A stretch of 64,000 bases of DNA from Enterococcus rivorum (lineage in GTDB: Bacteria > Bacillota > Bacilli > Lactobacillales > Enterococcaceae): positions 1-64,000 of the forward strand of contig NZ_MIEK01000002.1 of the NCBI RefSeq assembly GCF_001742285.1, written 5' to 3'. Position numbers and translations under genes: made by a program. Below, in pieces: positions 17,986 to 27,831 of this stretch (position 1 is the stretch's first letter; each line of letters opens with the position of its first letter). The notes under the pieces were generated by a model. The model was not told the DNA's origin. It did not search any database and was given only the letters and a program-made list of their open reading frames with translations.

Positions 17986-20619
17986 TTATTCTTCCTCTTC
18001 AGGTGCATAATGGAACTTAATCATCTCATTCACAAAAATAGGCACTATAGACAATCCAATCGCTAACATCCAGTGATTGATCCCAATTGGAACCAAGCCA
18101 AATAATTCCTGAGTGAAAGGCAACAACGCGATCGTTGTTGTAATTAAAATTGCTAAGACAGCCATTTCAAAGAGAGACTTATTTGAGGAAAGCTTGACTT
18201 TAAAGATTGACTGGGTACTTCTAACGTTAAATACATGCAAAATTGAGGAATAAGCTAGAATTAGAAAGGCCAGTGTTTGCCCCACTTCATAACTTGCATC
18301 AATCCAATGGGAAATCCCATCGACGTTAGCGCCTAAGTAAAAACCGAACAAAGTAATCACTGTAAAAACAGAAGCATTCATTCCAACTTTTTGCCACAAA
18401 CCTCTTGCAAAAATCCCTTCGTTTCTAGGAATTGGATTTTCATCCATAATTCCTTTTTCGGCCGGTTCTTTACCTAATGCAAATCCCGGAAGTCCATCTG
18501 CGACTACATTAACGAATAAGAGCTGAACCGCCGTAAAAGGGGCTCCCCACCCTAACAACATCGCAATCAGAACAATGAATATCTCAGATATATTGCAACT
18601 CAGTAAAAAATTAATCGCTTTACGAATATTCCGATAAACTGCTCGCCCTTGCGCTACAGCATCAACAATCGTTGCAAAATTATCATCTGTCAAAATCATA
18701 TCAGCGGCCCCTTGCGCAACATCGGTGCCAGTAATTCCCATCGCACAACCAACGTCACTGGCTTTCAAAGCCGGCGCATCATTGACCCCATCACCGGTCA
18801 TAGCCACAACGGCACCCGTTCGCTGCCACGATTTCACAATTCTAATTTTATCTTCTGGCGTTACCCGCGCATAAACCGATAAACTCTTTACTCGGCTATC
18901 CAGCTCTTCGTCTGTCATTTTTTGCAGTTCAGATCCGGTCAATGCTTCACTTTTATCATGCAAAATTCCCAGTTCTCTTGCAATTGCTCCCGCAGTTATT
19001 ACATGATCTCCCGTAATCATTACCGTTTTAATACCAGCTTTTTTTGCTCTGGCAATAGCTCCTTTACTTTCAGGTCTTGGTGGATCAATCATGCCAATTA
19101 GTCCTAAAAGCCTCAGATTCCTCTCTAAGCCTTCGGAAGTTATTTCTTTAGGTTCTTCATCATAAATCGCGTAACCTACTGCAATGACCCTTAAAGCCCG
19201 TTTTCCGAAACGATCATTAACTACCGCTGCCTGCTCTAAATCTCCAAACCGAAAGTGAGTGAGTAAAACATCAAAAGCGCCCTTAGTAATTGAAATATAT
19301 TTTTTACCCATTTTATGGACAGTGGTCATCATTTTTCGCTCTGAATCAAAAGGTATTTCACCTATTCTTGGGTATTTTTCTTCTAGTTCTGCTTTCGTAT
19401 GATAATTTTCTTCAACCGCACGGACAATCGCTACTTCGGTTGGATTCCCTTTTACAACTAGATCGTCTCCTTCTTTATCAACAATTACATCGGTACACAG
19501 AGAAGCCATCTTTAAGACTTCCATCGCTTCGTCTGTCATAGCATCTTCGGTATCCGTCACTTCATCCCCACGAGTCCAAACACGTCGAACCCGCATCTTA
19601 TTCTGGGTTAATGTTCCTGTCTTATCAGAACAGATTACATTTGCAGTACCCAATGTTTCAACCGCTGGAAGTCTTCGAATAATCGCGTGTTTTTTTGCCA
19701 TTTTCTGAACACCAAAAGCTAATGTTAACGTCACAATCACTGTTAAGGTTTCTGGAACCGCCGCTACCGCCAATGAGACCGCCGTCATGAACATATCAAG
19801 CAACGGTTCTCCTTGCTGTTGTCCAATTAGAAAAACTAGTGCTGCCGCACCCAATGCAATCAAACTAATTCGTTTACCTAGCTGATTTAAACGCTTTTGT
19901 AACGGTGTTTTTTGCTGTTCATCATTGTTCAATAATCCAGCAATCTTCCCCATCTCTGTCCGCATTCCTATTGCAGTGACAATTGCCCTACCTCGACCAT
20001 TTGCCACCGTACACCCTTTGAAAACCATATTTGCCTGATCCCCTAAAGGTAAATTTTCTTTACTTATGTATTCAGGATTTTTTTCTACAGGCTCGCTTTC
20101 ACCCGTTAGCGCTGATTCCTCCACTCTTAATTGAGAAGCTTGAATGAGTCGCGCATCTGCTGTAATCATTGAACCTGACTCTAAAACCAGCACATCCCCC
20201 ACAACAACTTCTTCTGCATCAATAACTTCTACTTTTCCTGCTCTCAAAACAGCGCTGCTTTGCTTGTTCATATCTTGTAAAGCTGCTAGAGACTTTTCGG
20301 CATTTCCTTCTTGAACAATTGCCAACACGGCGTTAATAATAACAATAGCAATGATTAATATGCCTTCAAAGTAATCTCCATGGTCAGTTGCAATCGCTGT
20401 GTAAAAAGAAATTGCTGCTGCAACTAATAAAATAATCGTCGTAAAATCTGATAAGCTATGAAAGAACTTTTTTAAAGCTGAGTCACCTTTTGCTTCATCA
20501 AATTTGTTCACCCCATCTACCTTTTGCCTTCTAATTACCTCTTTTGAAGCTAGTCCTTGCTGGCTATCTACGGCAGTCTCCATTTGCACTTCTTCAATTG
20601 TCTTTTTATATGCTTCCAT
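17986..20619 (-). CDS. P2-type cation-transporting ATPase (Ca2+/Mn2+ type)
   Basis: The 877-residue protein has the full P-type layout: N-terminal cation ATPase domain, actuator loop with TGES at 172-175, phosphorylation site Asp332 in SDKTGTLT, hinge TGDGVNDAPALK, and about ten membrane segments. M4 has VPETLT and M6 has NVVADGLPG, close to the Ca2+-pump pattern (PEGL, NxxxDG), so Ca2+ or Mn2+ export is the likely job. GAGG lies six bases before the ATG at 20619; the frame's earlier ATG at 20631 has no ribosome site. A Mn2+ riboswitch lies downstream but serves kup; I see none in front of this gene. Confidence 0.9.
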   Translation of the reverse strand: MEAYKKTIEEVQMETAVDSQQGLASKEVIRRQKVDGVNKFDEAKGDSALKKFFHSLSDFTTIILLVAAAISFYTAIATDHGDYFEGILIIAIVIINAVLAIVQEGNAEKSLAALQDMNKQSSAVLRAGKVEVIDAEEVVVGDVLVLESGSMITADARLIQASQLRVEESALTGESEPVEKNPEYISKENLPLGDQANMVFKGCTVANGRGRAIVTAIGMRTEMGKIAGLLNNDEQQKTPLQKRLNQLGKRISLIALGAAALVFLIGQQQGEPLLDMFMTAVSLAVAAVPETLTVIVTLTLAFGVQKMAKKHAIIRRLPAVETLGTANVICSDKTGTLTQNKMRVRRVWTRGDEVTDTEDAMTDEAMEVLKMASLCTDVIVDKEGDDLVVKGNPTEVAIVRAVEENYHTKAELEEKYPRIGEIPFDSERKMMTTVHKMGKKYISITKGAFDVLLTHFRFGDLEQAAVVNDRFGKRALRVIAVGYAIYDEEPKEITSEGLERNLRLLGLIGMIDPPRPESKGAIARAKKAGIKTVMITGDHVITAGAIARELGILHDKSEALTGSELQKMTDEELDSRVKSLSVYARVTPEDKIRIVKSWQRTGAVVAMTGDGVNDAPALKASDVGCAMGITGTDVAQGAADMILTDDNFATIVDAVAQGRAVYRNIRKAINFLLSCNISEIFIVLIAMLLGWGAPFTAVQLLFVNVVADGLPGFALGKEPAEKGIMDENPIPRNEGIFARGLWQKVGMNASVFTVITLFGFYLGANVDGISHWIDASYEVGQTLAFLILAYSSILHVFNVRSTQSIFKVKLSSNKSLFEMAVLAILITTTIALLPFTQELFGLVPIGINHWMLAIGLSIVPIFVNEMIKFHYAPEEEE

Positions 20620-20747
20620 CCTATACCTCATTTCAATTTTTTTCTTCCTATTAAAATAGTATCTATATTCACTATAACATGTTTTTTTTGATTATTTAGA
20701 AGAATCAAATTTTTTTTATTATTTTCTTATAAAAAAGAGCATATCTC

Positions 20748-20776
20748 TTGAAAGCGTTTTCCAAACGTGCTATTAT
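20748..20776 (+). promoter_or_regulatory. Strong promoter overlapped by a cre site
   Basis: TTGAAA (20748-20753), 17 bases, TATTAT (20771-20776). The cre match TGAAAGCGTTTTCC (20749-20762, 13 of 14 positions) covers the -35 box and spacer, the classical arrangement for CcpA repression. It points toward the gene-free stretch before queA. Confidence 0.75.
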
Positions 20777-20782
20777 GTATTT

Positions 20783-21200
20783 AGAAGGAAGGGGGAAACC
20801 AAATCAGCTGTATTGAAGAATTTCTCGAAATATGAAAAATGGTAAACACAAAGTTGTTAGAGTTACAAGATTCACCTTTCATCAATAATTATATGTGTAG
20901 AGTATCATATCAATAAAAGCATCTTTAAAAATTGTGAATGCGTGTTAGAAAATTGGAGGAAGTAGTTCCAATAGGAAAAAAAGAGCTCGTATAAAGATAG
21001 CTTGACTAAACATGAATCGCTTCAAACAAGATTAACGAAACGTAGAAACTGTAAGGAAAACAAGATTTTGTTTATGAACAAGAAATTCAAAAAAATTACT
21101 TTATATGTATAATGAAAAGTAAAAATAGTAACACCCCAATCAATACACTGATTCCTTCCGAGAAACAGAAGCCAAGCTAGTCGAGAAGCTTGGCTTTTTT
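20783..21200 (+). ncRNA. Candidate CcpA-regulated non-coding RNA, about 420 nt
   Basis: A good promoter at 20748-20776 and a strong terminator ending near 21200 delimit a transcript of about 420 bases in a 760-base gap. No convincing reading frame lies inside: the short frames have no ribosome site at the right distance, and the clearest site (GGAGG near 20957) has no ATG, GTG or TTG at a proper distance behind it. A GGAAGGGGG string occurs near the 5' end. I do not recognise a known RNA family. A decayed gene keeping its promoter is the main alternative. Confidence 0.5.
21169..21200 (+). terminator. Terminator of the candidate RNA
   Basis: AAGCCAAGCT and AGCTTGGCTT form a ten-pair stem with an eight-base loop, followed by TTTTTT on the plus strand. 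Confidence 0.85.
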
Positions 21201-21232
21201 TATATTTAAAAAGACGAACCTAAAACAAAAAA

Positions 21233-21341
21233 GAAGATGGACAAAACTGAAAATCAGTTTTGTTTCATCCTCTATATCAGAATAAGCGGTGGTCAAAAGT
21301 CTGGGCTTTTGATCCAATGGCTCACTTCTGTCTCAACCTCC
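21233..21341. repeat. Intergenic repeat R1, copy 2 (with queA terminator)
   Basis: This is the inverted counterpart of 15343-15513: read on the minus strand it has GGAGGTTGAGACAG, GCCCAGACTTTTGACCACCG and a hairpin with the ACAAAACTGA and TCAGTTTTGT arms (21236-21270), then TTCTTTTTTG. It is shorter in the middle than copy 1. The hairpin should terminate queA. Confidence 0.75.
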
Positions 21342-21381
21342 AATAACTAGTGCGATTTTGTTCATTTACTATCAGTAGTTC

Positions 21382-22413
21382 CTACCTCACAAACATAGCA
21401 TCTCCAAAGCTAAAGAATCGATACTTTTCATCAATCGCATGTTGGTACGCTGCCAATGTTAGTTCTCTCCCAGCAAAAGCACTAACTAACATCACTAATG
21501 TTGACTTAGGCAAATGAAAGTTAGTTGAAAAAGCTTGGACTATTTTAAATTCATATCCCGGTGTAATAAAAATATCTGTCCAGCCACTATCTGCTTTGAT
21601 TTCCCCATTAAATTTCGTACCAATTGTTTCTAATGTACGAATAGAGGTTGTGCCAACAGCAATAATTCGTCCACCATTTGCCCGAACCTCATTCAATTGC
21701 TCTGCTGCTGCTTCTGTTAATTGATAAAATTCGCTATGCATTGCATGTTCTTCTAAATTTTCAACACTTACAGGACGAAAAGTTCCTAAGCCGACATGTA
21801 ACGTCAAATACACCAGCTTAACTCCCTTCGCTTGAATCTTCTCCAATAGCTCACTCGTAAAATGAAGGCCTGCTGTTGGAGCCGCTGCTGAACCATTTTC
21901 TTTGGCATAAACCGTTTGATAGCGTTCTGGATCTTCAAGGCGTTCTTTAATATACGGAGGTAATGGCATTTCACCTAACGATTCAATAATTTCAAGAAAA
22001 ATCCCTTCATAATTAAACGTGATGATTCTTCCTCCATGTTCTAATTCCTCAATAACCGTTGCTTTCAAGCGACCATCACCAAAACTAATTTCAGTCCCAG
22101 CTTTTGCTCTTTTAGCAGGTTTAATCAAGGTTTCCCATGTATCTCCATCTGTATTTGTCAATAATAATACTTCTAGATGTCCACCAGTATCTGGTTTTTC
22201 CCCATACAAACGAGCGGGTAAAACACGAGTATTATTCATCACAAGAGCATCGCCAGCATTCAATTCATCAATAATTTCACTAAACTGTTTATCTTCCATT
22301 TCTTTTGTTTCGTGGTTCAATACCAATAGCTTAGAGCTTGAACGATCTTTCAATGGGGTTTGAGCAATTAACTCTTCTGGTAAATCAAAATCAAAATCTT
22401 CTGTGGTTAGCAT
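21382..22413 (-). CDS. queA: S-adenosylmethionine:tRNA ribosyltransferase-isomerase
   Basis: QueA transfers and isomerises the ribosyl part of SAM onto preQ1-34 of tRNA to make epoxyqueuosine. The 343-residue protein begins [18 protein letters not shown], the usual QueA start, and has [13 protein letters not shown] and [17 protein letters not shown] lies nine bases before the ATG at 22413; the GTG at 22422 is less likely. Together with tgt at 6.9-8.1 kb it covers two consecutive steps of queuosine synthesis. Confidence 0.96.
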   Translation of the reverse strand: MLTTEDFDFDLPEELIAQTPLKDRSSSKLLVLNHETKEMEDKQFSEIIDELNAGDALVMNNTRVLPARLYGEKPDTGGHLEVLLLTNTDGDTWETLIKPAKRAKAGTEISFGDGRLKATVIEELEHGGRIITFNYEGIFLEIIESLGEMPLPPYIKERLEDPERYQTVYAKENGSAAAPTAGLHFTSELLEKIQAKGVKLVYLTLHVGLGTFRPVSVENLEEHAMHSEFYQLTEAAAEQLNEVRANGGRIIAVGTTSIRTLETIGTKFNGEIKADSGWTDIFITPGYEFKIVQAFSTNFHLPKSTLVMLVSAFAGRELTLAAYQHAIDEKYRFFSFGDAMFVR

Positions 22414-22827
22414 ATCTGTCACTCTCTCTACTGAATTTGTCTTGGCTATTCTATCATGTTTTTGACCGGTTGGCTACGAAGTTCCTAGTAAAATTGACAA
22501 CTCTATTTATGTGTTATTCCAAAATAATGTTTTTACTATAGCAAAAAAACAGCTTTTATCCTCATTTATTTTTAATGAAATTGCAATAAAAAATACTTGT
22601 TATATATAAGAAGCCGAACATCTCCTAGTAAACGCTATAGAAACAATAACTTAGACACTTTTGTAATATTAATAATATCTATTAAAATTGTTATTAAAAC
22701 GTTTTTTTCACCTCTTACTTATGAAGAAAGAACACTAAAATCGCTCCCCTTATTTGTTCTACGCTTCTTTTTATAGCATACTAGTAAAGAAGAGAAATAA
22801 AATAAATGATTATTCGGGGTGAAAATA
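22414..22827. other. Divergent intergenic region queA/opuCA
   Basis: About 410 bases between divergent genes without a reading frame. It is AT-rich and holds the candidate opuC promoter at 22754-22782. I see no riboswitch or strong repeat in it. Confidence 0.5.
22754..22782 (+). promoter_or_regulatory. Candidate opuC promoter
   Basis: TTGTTC (22754-22759), 17 bases, CATACT (22777-22782), 45 bases before the opuCA start. Both boxes are imperfect. Confidence 0.4.
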
Positions 22828-24012
22828 GTGATTGATTTTCAACATGTATCAAAAATTTTCAAAGGTGGTAAAGTTGCTGTTGACGACATTAACCTTTCTT
22901 TTGAAAAAGGAGAATTTATCTGCTTCATAGGAACAAGTGGTAGCGGAAAAACAACCTCTATGCGAATGATTAATCGCATGACCGATCCTACAAAAGGCAA
23001 AATTTTAATCAATGGTAAAGATATTCAAAAAATAAACCCGGTAGAATTACGTCGTAAAATTGGCTATGTTATTCAAAACATCGGGTTAATGCCACATATG
23101 ACAATTCGTGAAAATATTGTTCTGGTTCCAAAACTACTTAAAACACCTGTGGAAGAAAGAAATAAGATTGCAGAAAAAATGATTGATTTGGTAGAGCTTC
23201 CTCGCGAAATGCTTGATCGTTATCCTAACGAATTATCCGGTGGTCAACAGCAGCGGATTGGTGTTGTTCGTGCATTGGCAGCTAATCAAGATATCATTTT
23301 AATGGATGAACCATTTGGGGCACTCGATCCAATTACAAGAGATTCTTTACAAGACTTAGTAAAAGATTTACAAGAACGTTTAGGAAAAACAATTATTTTT
23401 GTTACTCATGATATGGACGAAGCCTTAAAATTAGCGAATCGTATCGCAATAATGAGTGAAGGAAAAGTGATTCAATTTGATACACCTGATAACATTTTAC
23501 GTAATCCAGTCAATGAATTTGTAGAAGAACTGATCGGTGAAGACCGCTTAATCCAAGCAAAACCAAACATTACAACCGTTGGAGAAGTGATGTTAAATAA
23601 CGCGATCACTATTACTCCTGAAAAATCATTGTCTGAAGCGATCAAATTAATGAGAGAAAAACGTGTAGATACGCTACTTGTGGTAGACGGTTCTGGCGTA
23701 CTTAAAGGATTTGTAGATGTAGAAACCATTGATCGACGAAAAAAAACAGCCACTATTATCAGCGACATCATCAACCCAAAAGTTTTTTATGTAAAAAAAT
23801 CTTCTTTATTAAGAGACAGCCTACAACGAATTTTAAAACGTGGTTTGAAATATGTCCCTGTGGTGGATGACAAACAAAAAGTCGTTGGCATTTTGACACG
23901 TGCGTCTTTAGTTGACATTGTTTATGACGTAATCTGGGGCGAAGAAGATACTGATGAACCAACGGATGATTCTGAAACAACCAACACCCAGCAACCTCAA
24001 ATGGAGGTGTAA
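22828..24012 (+). CDS. opuCA: Osmolyte ABC transporter ATP-binding protein OpuCA
   Basis: The 394-residue ATPase drives import of glycine betaine, carnitine or choline. Walker A is GTSGSGKTT at residues 35-43, signature [10 protein letters not shown], Walker B ILMDEPFGALD. Residues about 255-375 form a pair of CBS domains; in Listeria OpuCA this part binds c-di-AMP and shuts down uptake, which may hold here. GGGGTG stands seven bases before the GTG at 22828, giving the usual start MIDFQHVSK; an in-frame GTG nine bases earlier lies in the ribosome site. First gene of opuCABCD. Confidence 0.92.
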   Translation: MIDFQHVSKIFKGGKVAVDDINLSFEKGEFICFIGTSGSGKTTSMRMINRMTDPTKGKILINGKDIQKINPVELRRKIGYVIQNIGLMPHMTIRENIVLVPKLLKTPVEERNKIAEKMIDLVELPREMLDRYPNELSGGQQQRIGVVRALAANQDIILMDEPFGALDPITRDSLQDLVKDLQERLGKTIIFVTHDMDEALKLANRIAIMSEGKVIQFDTPDNILRNPVNEFVEELIGEDRLIQAKPNITTVGEVMLNNAITITPEKSLSEAIKLMREKRVDTLLVVDGSGVLKGFVDVETIDRRKKTATIISDIINPKVFYVKKSSLLRDSLQRILKRGLKYVPVVDDKQKVVGILTRASLVDIVYDVIWGEEDTDEPTDDSETTNTQQPQMEV

Positions 24013-24016
24013 GGAA

Positions 24017-24655
24017 ATGAATCAATTTCTATTAGAAAAAGGGAATGAATTAGTATCAAGAATTGGGGAGCATATTTTTATTTCAGCTACTTCTTTAGCT
24101 TTAGGCGTACTTTTCGCTGTTCCTATCGGCATCTTATTAACACGTACAAAAAGAATTGCTGCAATTGTCATTGGTTTAACTAGTGCTTTGCAAACAGTTC
24201 CTTCATTAGCTTTATTAGCACTAATGATTCCTCTTTTTGGTGTTGGACAATTTCCAGCAATCATTGCCCTATTCATCTATTCCTTATTACCAATTCTACG
24301 TAACACATATATAGGAATTAAAGAGGTAAGTGAAGACTATAAAGATGCTGCTAAAGGAATGGGAATGACTAGCTTTCAATCTGTTCTTATGGTGGAACTT
24401 CCCGTCGCGATGCCTACGATTATGGCAGGTATCCGATTAGCTGCGGTCTATGTTGTCGCTTGGGCAACATTAGCTTCTTATATAGGCGCTGGCGGGTTAG
24501 GTGACTTTATCTTTAGTGGACTTAATTTATATCGAGCAGACTTAATCTTTGCTGGCACAATTCCTGTTGCCATTATCGCTTTACTTGCTGATTTTTCATT
24601 GGGAATGCTTGAGAAAAAACTGACTCCAATTGCATTGCGAGGTGAATCTGAATGA
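24017..24655 (+). CDS. opuCB: Osmolyte ABC transporter permease OpuCB
   Basis: The 212-residue inner-membrane permease has five to six hydrophobic segments and the EAA-like loop YKDAAKGMGMTSFQSVLMVELP that contacts OpuCA. It is paired with the second permease OpuCD (25590-26258), with which it shares the QTVPSLA / QTIPSLA motif. The ATG at 24017 follows GGAGGTGTAAGG; the longer frame from 23954 runs inside opuCA. It overlaps opuCC by four bases. Confidence 0.93.
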   Translation: MNQFLLEKGNELVSRIGEHIFISATSLALGVLFAVPIGILLTRTKRIAAIVIGLTSALQTVPSLALLALMIPLFGVGQFPAIIALFIYSLLPILRNTYIGIKEVSEDYKDAAKGMGMTSFQSVLMVELPVAMPTIMAGIRLAAVYVVAWATLASYIGAGGLGDFIFSGLNLYRADLIFAGTIPVAIIALLADFSLGMLEKKLTPIALRGESE

Positions 24656-25590
24656 AATCAATCAAAAAATGGATGTTTAGCCTTCTTCTGTTCGTTTCAA
24701 CTTTCTCATTAGCTAGTTGTTCTCTTCCTGGTTTAGCTAGTGGAAATAATTCAAATACGATAACGATTGCCGGAGGGTCAACTTCTGAAATTCAGATTTT
24801 AGCTGGAATTGTGAAAGGAATGATTGAGCATTATACCGATAAGAATGTAGCGATTATTAACAACTTGGCAACCACAACTGTCATCCATCAATCTATGATA
24901 AATGGAGATACCAGTATTTCTGCCTCTCGCTATACCGGAACTGACTTAACAGGGACATTACAATTGCCTGCAGAGAAAGATCCTAAAAAAGCGTTCAATA
25001 TTGTCGCAAAAGAGTTCCAAAAGCGTTACAACCAAAAATGGTTCCCTTCATATGGATTTGCTAACACCTATGCCTTTATGGTTTCAAAAGAAACCGCTGC
25101 AAAATATAATTTAAAGAAAATTAGTGATTTAAAAAATGTGGCTACGGAATTAACCGCAGGGGCAGATACATCTTGGATTGATCGTAAAGGAGACGGCTAC
25201 AAAGGATTTGTAGAGACCTATGGATTTGATTTCAAACGAATTTATCCTATGCAGGTTGGGCTTGTTTATGATGCGGTAGCTGCTGGTAAAATGGATGTCG
25301 TCCTCGGCTATTCGACTGATGGACGAATCGGCAGTTATGATTTAGTTATTTTAGAAGATGACTTGCAATTTTTCCCACCTTACGACTCTAGTATTGTCGC
25401 AACGGATGAAATATTACAAGAAAATCCTGATTTAGTTGACATTCTTTCTAAACTCGCTGGAAAAATAGATACAGAAACGATGCAGAAATTAAATTTCCAA
25501 GCAGATAACGACTTAATGGAACCAGAAACAGTTGCAGAAAACTTTTTAAGAGAACACCATTTCTTTGAATCTGAAGGAGGTGGCAACTAA
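24652..25590 (+). CDS. opuCC: Osmolyte-binding lipoprotein OpuCC
   Basis: The 312-residue substrate-binding protein of the OpuAC type is anchored outside the membrane: a signal peptide ends in the lipobox LASC with Cys23 as lipid site. The mature part has the two-lobe pattern of quaternary-amine binders (GGSTSEIQILAGIVKGMI and QVGLVYDAVAAGKMDVVLGY). It overlaps opuCB by ATGA and shares one base with the start of opuCD, so the four genes are translated as a tight operon. Confidence 0.93.
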   Translation: MKSIKKWMFSLLLFVSTFSLASCSLPGLASGNNSNTITIAGGSTSEIQILAGIVKGMIEHYTDKNVAIINNLATTTVIHQSMINGDTSISASRYTGTDLTGTLQLPAEKDPKKAFNIVAKEFQKRYNQKWFPSYGFANTYAFMVSKETAAKYNLKKISDLKNVATELTAGADTSWIDRKGDGYKGFVETYGFDFKRIYPMQVGLVYDAVAAGKMDVVLGYSTDGRIGSYDLVILEDDLQFFPPYDSSIVATDEILQENPDLVDILSKLAGKIDTETMQKLNFQADNDLMEPETVAENFLREHHFFESEGGGN

Positions 25591-26258
25591 TGCAAAACAT
25601 GCAAAATATGAACCTAGTTGAACAATTTTTCTACTACTTTAATCAAAATGGTAGTTATGTATTAAGTCAATTTGTACGTCATTTTTTGATTTCTATTTAT
25701 GGTGTCCTATTTGCTGCTATCATAGGAATTCCTGTTGGGATTTTAATTGCTCGTAAAAGAAAAATGGCTGGTTGGATAATTAGTATCGCCAACTTAATCC
25801 AGACGATTCCTTCCCTTGCCATGTTATCAATTTTGATGTTAGGCTTAGGTTTGGGTGTAAATACAGTTATTGTAACTGTGTTTCTTTACTCTTTACTTCC
25901 TATTATCAAAAACACCTACACTGGGATGATTCAAGTAGATAGAAATATCTTAGATGTAGGAAAAGGTATGGGGATGACTCCTTGGCAACGACTTTATATG
26001 GTAGAACTTCCTCTATCTGTTTCCGTTATAATGGCTGGTGTTCGAAATGCGCTAGTTGTAGCGATTGGAATTACAGCGATTGGTGCTTTTGTGGGAGCTG
26101 GTGGCTTAGGAGATATCATTATTCGAGGGACAAATGCTACAAATGGTACCGCCATTATACTTGTAGGTGCTTTACCTACAGCATTGATGGCAATTATTAC
26201 TGATTGGGTTTTAGGAATCATTGAACGAAGACTAGATCCAGCAAGTAAACACGCTTAG
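25590..26258 (+). CDS. opuCD: Osmolyte ABC transporter permease OpuCD
   Basis: The 222-residue permease partners OpuCB. It has about six hydrophobic segments and the ATPase-docking loop ILDVGKGMGMTPWQRLYMVELP. GGAGG lies ten bases before the ATG, inside the end of opuCC. A terminator shared with the convergent CorC gene follows at 26288-26328. Confidence 0.93.
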   Translation: MQNMQNMNLVEQFFYYFNQNGSYVLSQFVRHFLISIYGVLFAAIIGIPVGILIARKRKMAGWIISIANLIQTIPSLAMLSILMLGLGLGVNTVIVTVFLYSLLPIIKNTYTGMIQVDRNILDVGKGMGMTPWQRLYMVELPLSVSVIMAGVRNALVVAIGITAIGAFVGAGGLGDIIIRGTNATNGTAIILVGALPTALMAIITDWVLGIIERRLDPASKHA

Positions 26259-26287
26259 TCACTATCATCATTGGAAAAAATAGTAGA

Positions 26288-26328
26288 AACCGCATGAAAG
26301 TACCATCAAGGATGGCTTTCATGCGGTT
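26288..26328. terminator. Bidirectional terminator after opuCD
   Basis: AACCGCATGAAAG and its exact complement form a 13-pair stem (26288-26300 with 26316-26328), between convergent genes. Confidence 0.85.
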
Positions 26329-26354
26329 CTTACTATTTTTAGTCATACATTATA

Positions 26355-27734
26355 TTATCTTCTTGGTTCGTCATCTTCCATTTCTTTACGAAAGAAACGT
26401 CTATTTTCTTCTGGTTCTTCATCTACTTCTTCTTTGTCATGAAAGACTACTTTTAAAGCTAATACTCGTGTTCCTTCCATTTCTTCTGAAGTCAATGTTA
26501 AATTCCCAATATCGAAAGAAATTTTTTCTCCTTCATCTGGAATAGTTCCTAAAGCAGTTATTAGGTAGCCTGCCATCGTATCTACATCACTCATATGCAA
26601 GTCTGTTCCAAATACTTCGTTGAACTCATCAATCAACATTCGACCTTGAATTAAATATTCATTCTCACCAATTTTAGAATATAAGGTTTCCACTTCATCT
26701 GACTCATCATCAATCTCACCAACGATTTCTTCCAATAAATCTTCTAAAGTTGCTAAACCTACAACACCACCATACTCATCTAAGAGTATCGCCATTTGAT
26801 TTTGCGTCTTCTTCAGTTCATATAACAAGTCATCGATAAAAATCGTTTCAGGGACAAATAACGGCTCTTGAATCAATTCTTTTAAATCAATGTGGTCAAA
26901 ACCAAATTTATGTGCAGATTTCAATAAATTTTTGGTATGCAGGACACCAATAATCTTATCTTTATCTTCGTTGTAAACTGGAATTCTAGAATAATTTTCA
27001 GATAAAATAAAATCAATATTTTCTTGTACATCATCATCAATATCAATCATAAATGCATCTGTTCTTGGTACCATCACCTCACGGGCCACTTTTGTATCCA
27101 ACGAAAATACACCTTGAAGCATTTCTAACTCGTCATTGTCTAAAACGCCTTCTGTTTCTAACATATAGCGCATTTCATCTCGAGTCATTTTAGAATCTGC
27201 ATCATCAAAAGTCATTGGTGTGATTTTTGACAGCAAGTCGGTGGATGCCGATAAAAACCAAACAAATGGACGTGCAATGAAACCTAATGCACGGACAGGT
27301 CCCGAAGTGATTTGAGCCACTTCTTCCGATCTATTCATAGCAATTCTTTTTGGATAAAGTTCACCAAAAACAATCGAAACATACGTTAACATCGTTAAAA
27401 TAATCACACTGGCAATATTTTTAGCTGCTGTACCGCCGCCTAAAATAGGTGCTAATTTCGAAGCCAATGTATCTGCTAAAGATGCCCCAGCCAAAATATT
27501 TACTAATGTAATACCAACTTGAATCGTTGATAAAAAGCTTGTCGGATCGCGTAAAACTTTTAACAGTTTCTTCGCCTTTGCGTCCCCTTCTTCTGCTTTT
27601 TGTTCAATTCGATTCTTGTTAACAGAAACCACTGCAATTTCTGAAGCTGCAAGAAAAGCATTGATTAATGTTAAAATGACTAATAGTAAAATTTGCGCTA
27701 TTAGCGACTGACTCTCGGGGTCAGCATTATTCAT
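26355..27734 (-). CDS. CNNM/CorC family protein (second copy)
   Basis: The 459-residue protein has the DUF21 membrane domain (to about residue 200), two CBS domains (about 215-340) and a CorC/HlyC domain, followed by an acidic-basic tail (EEVDEEPEENRRFFRKEMEDDEP). It shares the architecture of the 13954-15249 protein, with EYGG..G..T(L)EDLLEEIVGEI as a common core. Probable Mg2+/cation homeostasis. It is transcribed separately from the AI-2E permease gene upstream, which has its own terminator. Confidence 0.9.
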   Translation of the reverse strand: MNNADPESQSLIAQILLLVILTLINAFLAASEIAVVSVNKNRIEQKAEEGDAKAKKLLKVLRDPTSFLSTIQVGITLVNILAGASLADTLASKLAPILGGGTAAKNIASVIILTMLTYVSIVFGELYPKRIAMNRSEEVAQITSGPVRALGFIARPFVWFLSASTDLLSKITPMTFDDADSKMTRDEMRYMLETEGVLDNDELEMLQGVFSLDTKVAREVMVPRTDAFMIDIDDDVQENIDFILSENYSRIPVYNEDKDKIIGVLHTKNLLKSAHKFGFDHIDLKELIQEPLFVPETIFIDDLLYELKKTQNQMAILLDEYGGVVGLATLEDLLEEIVGEIDDESDEVETLYSKIGENEYLIQGRMLIDEFNEVFGTDLHMSDVDTMAGYLITALGTIPDEGEKISFDIGNLTLTSEEMEGTRVLALKVVFHDKEEVDEEPEENRRFFRKEMEDDEPRR

Positions 27735-27764
27735 AATGCACTCTCTCCTTAATTAAGTATAAAA

Positions 27765-27790
27765 AACGTGACTACTTAAGTAGTCACGTT
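27765..27790 (-). terminator. Terminator of the AI-2E family permease gene
   Basis: A perfect 26-base palindrome, AACGTGACTACTT followed by its complement. On the minus strand TTTTTATAC follows. Confidence 0.8.
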
Positions 27791-27831
27791 AAAATCGTAT
27801 CACAATTAACATTCTATTTCAACATATCCTG

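Noticed and set aside
20813-21090. Small peptides in the 20.8-21.2 kb transcript
   Set aside because: The possible frames have 10 to 20 codons and lack a ribosome site at a working distance.
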